In this document: positions 59,365-64,000 of the stretch, in pieces
Position numbering within the stretch: position 1 is the stretch's first letter
Layout: every line of letters starts with the position of its first letter
Assembly: GCA_018894105.1 (NCBI GenBank)
Contig: CM032126.1
Location: 22,356,391 to 22,420,390, forward strand
Origin: Jacaranda mimosifolia
Lineage: Eukaryota; Streptophyta; Magnoliopsida; Lamiales; Bignoniaceae
Direction: 5' to 3'
DNA: 64,000 nucleotides
The notes under the pieces: generated by a model
Seen by the model: only the letters and a program-made list of their open reading frames with translations
What the model was told of the DNA's origin: nothing
The model's database searches: none
Translations under genes and position numbers: made by a program

Positions 59365-60361
59365 GCGATACTGTCGTTCAGAATCTATATAGCGATTTTG
59401 ATTTGACTGGGAAACTAGTTGGGTGGACGATGGAAGAGGGCGAGTGACTGTTGGAAGATTACTTCCAGTATTTGGGCCTTCCTGGGGAAAAGAAGCTCGT
59501 GGTGGATAATTGCCTGTGTTGGGTCGATAAGAGTTGGACCCACTAGGCCTTTGTTCATACGGCTTGGGCCTAATTTAGACTCAAATTCCATGGCTAAGCT
59601 CATAGCTTTATAAAATGTACGAGGTTTATGTATCCTCACATCTGCCTTGAGGTCGTCACGCAATCCATTAATGAAAATGCCCAACAAGTAGTGATCTGGC
59701 CAGTTCGACACTCTTGCTAATCGTTTTACGAATTCTTGGCAGTATTCTTGAATAGTTTCGGTCTGCCGAATGTTGCACAAATGTTCATCGGGGTTTTGAA
59801 ATTCAGCCGGACCGTAATTTTCCTACAGCTCCTTGACGAGTTCATCCCAATAGACAAGAGTTCATTCGTTGTTGAGCCATGAAAATAAATCCAAGGCATC
59901 TCCTTCGAGGTACATCGCAGCAACGTCTACCTTTAGTTCCTCTGGGGTTTGGTAATAGCGAAAATATTTTTCGGCTTTAAGAATCCAACCACAGGGGTCG
60001 CCACCTTCAAAATGTGGAAATTCCATCTTTGTGTGTGGACGTATGGCCAAGTTTCGTCGCCACCAAGGGCTGTCGACATCTTCTTCTTCGGGTTCAAACC
60101 AAGTTGATCTCCATGGTTCACGAGATCCAGACGGTATCTCTCTCGCCTTGCCTTTGCCGGCTGCTCCTTGGATGGGTTTTACTGTCAAATCACCACTATC
60201 TTGATTTTTTATTGCTACCACTTCTGCTGTCAAAGTACCCATCGATTCTACGAGGGATGCGAGTTGCTAAACAATGGTTTTGGGGTTGAGAGATGGAGGT
60301 TGATTGGTGTCTTGTGGATTTTGGGTGTCAGATGGAAATGTGGAAGAGCGAGTGGATACCA
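59365..60361 (-). pseudogene. gag: gag of the Gypsy element
   Basis: An ATG at 60361, about 15 bp inside the primer site, opens a frame that meets a stop near 60270 and then stays open from 60242 to 59862. Another stop near 59823 splits it from 59780-59415, which is in the same frame. Recognisable parts are MEFPHFEGGDPCGWILKAEK (start of the coat domain), YLEGDALDLFSWL and FVKRLARVSNWPDHYLLG, FINGLRDDLKADV, all typical of chromovirus Gag. The frame changes again just before the zinc finger at 59364. Plus-strand frames here are shadows. Confidence 0.88.
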
Positions 60362-60375
60362 TTTTGGATTAACCT

Positions 60376-60387
60376 GCTCCGATACCA
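60376..60387 (-). other. Primer binding site of the Gypsy element
   Basis: On the minus strand TGGTATCGGAGC, a one-base variant of the initiator-Met site, lies a few T after the LTR end. It sets the element orientation. Confidence 0.8.
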
Positions 60388-60391
60388 AAAA

Positions 60392-60891
60392 TGATAGGAT
60401 CAAAATTAAATAGGTCAAAGTAAAAGGAAATATTTGGAAAGAAAGAACTTTTATTGGCAATACAAGTGAAAGAATCTTGAACACAAGTACAACCAATAAT
60501 CTGTCAATTCGAAATGACAAATCTCCATTGTGAAATTCAAATAACAAATTCAAGATAGCCATTAACAAACTCTTCCAAAGATATTTATAATACATATCCA
60601 GGAATATTCTATGCTAACAAACCAAAATAAATGCCTAAAAAATAGGAAATGAAACAAAGTGGAAGTCGTGGTGATAGTGGGAACACTCTACTCTACATGC
60701 TGTCCACGTGCACTCAGACCACTTAGCCCAGTAGCAATTTCAGTTGGAAGGAGTCAGCTACACTTCCTTGTTCCTCGTCAAGTGCTCTCCGTCTCTTTCT
60801 TGAATAGGTCTTCAAGGGAGGACACGTATCAGATTGTGATAGAAGACCAAGCAGAAAATCCAGTTAAATTTTTAGTTATATTGTTGCTTCA
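60392..60891 (-). repeat. 5' LTR of the Gypsy element (minus strand)
   Basis: The inner end is clear: on the minus strand ...CCTATCA just before the primer site. AATAAAAG at 60450-60457 (minus strand) may be a polyadenylation signal. The outer end is not certain; TGAAGCAAC at about 60891 is my best guess, without a target duplication to confirm it. Confidence 0.55.
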
Positions 60892-61831
60892 ATAGAAGTT
60901 TCTGTTGGACATTTCTTGGAAAATTCCTAAGTCAGAAGAGGTTAGCTTGTATTAGGGAGCCGCCCGCCCCCATAAGAAACTGATTGGTTTAGATTATTAA
61001 TTCATATTCTGAAGTTATTATCAAAGTCTTGAAGAAAACTCAGGAAAATCAAAAGCCTAAAGCACGAAAAGTTAGAAGTTGGACCACCGATGCAGCAGTT
61101 AACAAGGTTTTGTCAGGACCTAATCTTGAAAAGCAATTAGGCATAGATTTATTTATAGGTTTAGTTACTGATTATGTAATAATAAAGCTGTCTTGTTAGT
61201 AAGACATTATCATTCTTACTTTTTATAATGGAAAGACAGCAGAAACAACACCTGGGACAAATTTAATCTTTAAATTAGATTTAAATAAGTTATAAATACT
61301 CCAATATGATCAGAAATACCAAGTTTGAGAGGCATGCAGTTTGATAGCATAGTTGTGTTAATAGCAATTTACGTCAGCGACCAATGCCTTTGAACTCCAC
61401 ACAAAAGCCCCTTGCAGAGAATCATCACAGCAGGAAAGTCAACTAATTTCTCATTTAAAGACAAATAATCCACAAAAATTATCTAGAATTGGCAGCAGTT
61501 AAACTGGGGTGAATCAACTGTCACGTGCCTCATGAGATAACTCTTATCAAGTTCAACACAAGCTCTACTGCTCATTGTAAGAGGTTAAGAAACCACCTGA
61601 AAATGACATGTGCACTGAATTTGTATAGGTATTTAAATAGCAGAAATGAGGTTTTTCATTAGTGGAAGAGAGGTTTTCCAATAGTGGAGAAGAGGTTATT
61701 TAGCATAAACTTATAATAGACATACAATTCTCCTAAAAAATCAAATAAAGATAACAAAATAAAAATCTCTTTCAATACAAAGAAACAAAATCAAAATCTC
61801 TTTCAATACAAAGATATCTTTTTTAACTTAC
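60892..61831. other. Spacer, no firm features
   Basis: It contains a short GC-rich piece (60958-60976) and a plus-strand stretch around 61020-61160 that reads like coding sequence (KPKARKVRSW, then NKVLSGPNLEKQLG) but has no start, domain or splice context that I can support. Part may be the intron downstream of the exon at 61832. Confidence 0.4.
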
Positions 61832-62147
61832 CCCTTGGCAGGTTATCACGGCCAGCTCTTTCCAAGGACTTCCCAGCATTCTGTTTTTTGTCCGTCTTCC
61901 TTTTCCAAGGCTCATAGATCCTTCTTCCTTGACAAGATGGAAGTTTCGTCTCGTTTTCTCTTCTGCTGCCTAAAAAATAGCTAGCTTGATTATCATCAAG
62001 AATAGTAATCTGAACAGAGTTTCTGACAGACCAAATATAAGGATTGAAGTTGGGCAAAGAATCAGACCCCCTGAGAGACAAATCAGAAAGTTCTGGTTTA
62101 GTATCTTTGCTTCCAGCTTCCTTTGTACCTGTCTTGCCATGACGATT
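61832..62147 (-). pseudogene. Exon of an RRP12-like gene (C-terminal part)
   Basis: On the minus strand the segment is preceded by ATACAATGCTGCAG (acceptor) and followed by GGGGTAAGTT (donor), and is open for its whole 316 bp. It encodes NRHGKTGTKEAG, KPELSDLS and a Lys/Arg-rich tail (RRIYEPWKRKTDKKQ). It joins in phase 0 to the exon at 62534-62634. The combination resembles the basic C-terminus of plant RRP12-like ARM/HEAT-repeat proteins, which act in nuclear export and maturation of ribosomal subunits. That identification is from memory of the family and is moderate. Only this end of the gene is in view, with no upstream exons above 62634, so I treat it as a gene fragment. Confidence 0.5.
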
Positions 62148-62533
62148 CTGCAGCATTGTATAATACAATAAACATCGTGGATTCTTAGCAGTAAACATAG
62201 ATGAAGAAAACAAAGTGGACACCAAAGAACACAGGCAACATAAGCATCTGAATTATTCACAAGTTTTACTTCTGATATTTACAGTTTATTCTTGATTTAA
62301 ACCATTATGAAAGTACACATTAATAAAAATGTTGAGTGTAACCTTCAAACTGATGACATCAATCTTCAGCCACTAATACTGAAGCATGGGGAGAACATAT
62401 GAGATAAGAAAGCACACTTTATATTGTCTGAACCAATAATACTCAATATCATCAAGCACAAAATCTAGAAAGCATCATGAAGTGTATCCAATCTACATAA
62501 AACAAAAAAGCTGAAAAAGCAACAGATAAGTAC
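62148..62533 (-). other. Intron between the two RRP12-like exons
   Basis: Read on the minus strand it starts GTACTTATC and ends AATGCTGCAG, 386 bp long. It separates two exons that keep one reading frame. Confidence 0.5.
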
Positions 62534-62634
62534 CGCCACAACACCCTGCACAAAATCCTGATATTTCTCAGGTGCGAGCGCCTTAAGTGCAGCAGAACCA
62601 CACTTCCTCATCATTATCTCCAAGATCACAATGA
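62534..62634 (-). pseudogene. Exon of an RRP12-like gene (MRKCGSAALK motif)
   Basis: The minus strand has an acceptor TTTTACTACAAG before 62634 and a donor GCG|GTACTT after 62534. The 101-bp exon encodes LEIMMRKCGSAALKALAPEK and YQDFVQGVVA. The wording RKCGSAA...PEKY is what I associate with RRP12-like proteins. It ends on a complete codon and continues in the exon at 62147. Upstream, another 1000 or so codons would be expected but are not found in the remaining 1.4 kb, so this is a fragment or a truncated copy. Confidence 0.5.
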
Positions 62635-62961
62635 CTTGTAGTAAAATAAAGGAGCTTCTTAATAGAACTTCTGGAGGAAATATAATCAGAGAAAAGAACA
62701 ACTAGTCACTGTAGAACAACATTAAGATAAGACTAGTTGCAGCAACTATAAGGTCAAATCCCTACATTATCCAGTGGTCAATCTCATTTTTTTTTTCCGA
62801 ATAGTACCAGAATAGTCCCAGTCCCTTTATGCCAAACCCTAAATGTCTATTCTGGTTGAGCATTTACAGGAAGGATGTGCATCCATAATATTTGGAGATG
62901 CAATAAAGTGAAGGAAAAGGGTGCTTACTCAGAATTTTCAAAAAAATTTAGAATAATCAAA
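62635..62961. other. Spacer or intron upstream of the RRP12-like exons
   Basis: A T-run at 62787-62798 (minus strand A-run) and otherwise nothing recognisable. AAACCCTA appears on the plus strand at 62835-62842. Confidence 0.4.
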
Positions 62962-63066
62962 ACCTGTCGGGCGGCCTCGCGAGGCCAGCTAGCTTGCGCT
63001 GCTGGCCTCTACTCTAGGCCAGCGGCCGCCGCCTCCATCGGCAGCTGAGCAGCTCCGCTGCCAGCG
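62962..63066. repeat. GC-rich palindromic island
   Basis: About 105 bp that are strongly GC-rich in a window that is otherwise AT-rich. It contains a perfect 14-bp palindrome GGCCTCGCGAGGCC (62973-62986), the inverted pair GGCCAGC (62983-62989) and GCTGGCC (63001-63007), a GCGGCCGC (63022-63029), and the pair GGCAGC (63040-63045) and GCTGCC (63057-63062). On the minus strand an ATG at 63038 starts only a nine-codon frame rich in Ala. Confidence 0.7.
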
Positions 63067-63069
63067 AAT

Positions 63070-63145
63070 TAAGTTTAAAAAAAAATAGAAAGACAGAAAA
63101 GGAGAGGAGGAGGAGGAAGGAAGAGAAGACGCGTAGGGTTTGTGC
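63070..63145 (-). promoter_or_regulatory. Telo-box and pyrimidine-rich leader (minus strand)
   Basis: On the minus strand AAACCCTA (63141-63134), the plant telo-box, is followed by a CT-rich run (CTTCTCTTCCTTCCTCCTCC, 63127-63108). Telo-boxes near CT-rich 5' leaders are typical of plant genes for ribosome biogenesis and translation. It points towards the RRP12-like exons 0.5 kb away. Confidence 0.45.
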
Positions 63146-64000
63146 AAGATATTTTTTTAATATTAAATTTAACATTTTTTCATTTTATATATAATAATAT
63201 ATTTTTAATTTAAAGAATATTCAAAAAATAAGAAAACCCAACTTATACTAATAGGAATAAGTAACAAATCTTTATGGGTTTTTCAAATTTAGCGGGTTTC
63301 TCATTGTCTTTTCTCTTAAATTCTTCAATCAGATTTAAGACAGGAGAAACCCTCGTGTGGGAAGAAAGGGGCAAACAAAATATAGAGAGAAAAACTCTTT
63401 TGATGCCTTGTATTTTTTGTTTAACTATAAAAAGTGTAATTAGCTTCTTCGAAAAAGATTATTTTATAATAATATTATAAAATTACTTTTTATCATTTAT
63501 ATTATAATTTGTAATCTCCTATAAATTTCAGTGTGTTTTTGTTTAATTGTACAAATTGTAATTAGTTACAATATATTTATTTAATATAGGTGAATTATAA
63601 ATTATGATCAATTACATTATATGGAGAAAATTTTGGATATAAAAATTTGATGTAAATGCATTTTAATTTATTATACTAGCAATTAAGGCACGCCATCCCT
63701 GCATGCTTAAATATGTTTTAACAATTGTAATAATAATAAAAAAAAAATTAACTATATGTTTCAATTTAACAAATTTTTTTGAAATTGACAGCAAAAAATT
63801 CCAAAAAAAAAAAGGGAATATAGACCATATAGTAGTTTCAATGACAAATAAATGAGAATTATTTAAACTTAGAAATTAAATAAATGAGAATTATTTAAAT
63901 TGAGAAATTATTTATATTCAAAAATTAATATTGTTTAAATGCTTCGATCTATTAAATAAAAACAAAACTTGAATATTAGATATTTGTATTTTAAAGAACA
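63146..64000. other. AT-rich tail with a short tandem repeat
   Basis: Positions 63846-63909 are two copies of a 32-bp unit beginning AAATAAATGAGAATTATTT. The plus frame 63274-63480 has no domain. Nothing else is recognised. Confidence 0.55.

Larger units (their letters stand above)
57165..60891 (-). mobile_element. Chromovirus-like Ty3/Gypsy element, 3' half missing (minus strand)
   Basis: Read on the minus strand: 5' LTR, primer site, gag, protease, RT, RNase H, then a break at 57164 just before integrase. The gag finger CFRCNEKFNPGHIC and the RT motif FFDDILIYS match plant chromoviruses of the Reina/Galadriel type (tentative lineage). The missing integrase, 3' LTR and target duplication were removed when the LTR at 54974-57164 formed. 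Confidence 0.85.

Noticed and set aside
58693..59392. Plus-strand frames of 67-141 codons
   Set aside because: They are shadows of the minus-strand Gypsy protease and gag block, which has clear motifs.
61020..61200. Possible plus-strand coding stretch (KPKARKVRSW)
   Set aside because: No start codon context, splice sites or domain could be supported, and it is short.
1..64000. tRNA or rRNA genes, CRISPR arrays, bacterial operons, telomeric arrays
   Set aside because: None seen. tRNA-like motifs are primer sites of retroelements, and telomere-like AAACCCTA occurs only as single units.

Overview
This is a stretch of plant nuclear heterochromatin. The lineages present (Tat-type Ty3/Gypsy with an antisense gene, SIRE-type Ty1/Copia with an extra 3' ORF, chromovirus-like Gypsy, LARD-like elements with very long LTRs, a TRIM, hAT and Tourist-like DNA elements) are those of flowering plants; a eudicot is my guess. 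No complete host gene is visible. Almost everything recognisable is a decayed, nested transposable element in a very AT-rich background. There is no sign of prokaryotic genes, CRISPR, tRNA or rRNA.

Layout. 1-1194: AT-rich repeats. 1195-11435: LARD-like LTR element with target duplication TTTAT; its 3' LTR carries a hAT insertion (10007-10562). 11436-15078: AT-rich spacer with a possible Helitron end and a Tourist-like MITE (13720-14066). 15079-25599: complete but mutated Tat element (TSD CATAT) with gag, PR, RT, RNase H, IN, an 87-bp tandem repeat and a reverse-strand gene with its own TATA box and two candidate introns. 26513-35415: minus-strand Copia remnant whose 3' LTR is split by a SIRE-like Copia element (27057-33923); that element lost its integrase and much of RT but keeps the longest open frame of the window (31379-32289). 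36277-50319: second LARD-like element (TSD ATAAA), holding a 2.2-kb solo LTR in its 5' LTR and a 1.2-kb hAT element in its 3' LTR. 50320-50830: the same AT-rich repeat as at the left edge. 52320-54973: minus-strand Copia remnant with a tandem TRIM inserted (52546-53339). 54974-57164: an LTR whose flanks do not match, joining the Copia gag to a truncated minus-strand Gypsy polyprotein (57165-60361). 61832-62634: two minus-strand exons that splice in phase and resemble the C-terminus of an RRP12-like nucleolar protein. 62962-63145: a GC-rich palindromic island next to a telo-box and a pyrimidine-rich leader.

How the parts relate. Paired LTRs, matching target duplications, primer sites and polypurine tracts give exact boundaries for four elements. 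With nested insertions subtracted, the two LTRs of each element agree in length within about 50 bp. This gives a relative order: Copia A before Copia B; each LARD before the insertions it carries; the minus-strand Copia C and Gypsy before the LTR recombination that fused them. No element in the window can move by itself. The most interesting items are the antisense gene of the Tat element, the surviving ORF2 of the deleted SIRE-like element, the two homologous but non-coding LARDs, and the fused retroelements at 54974-57164. Boundaries and motifs were read by eye; no alignment or database search was run.
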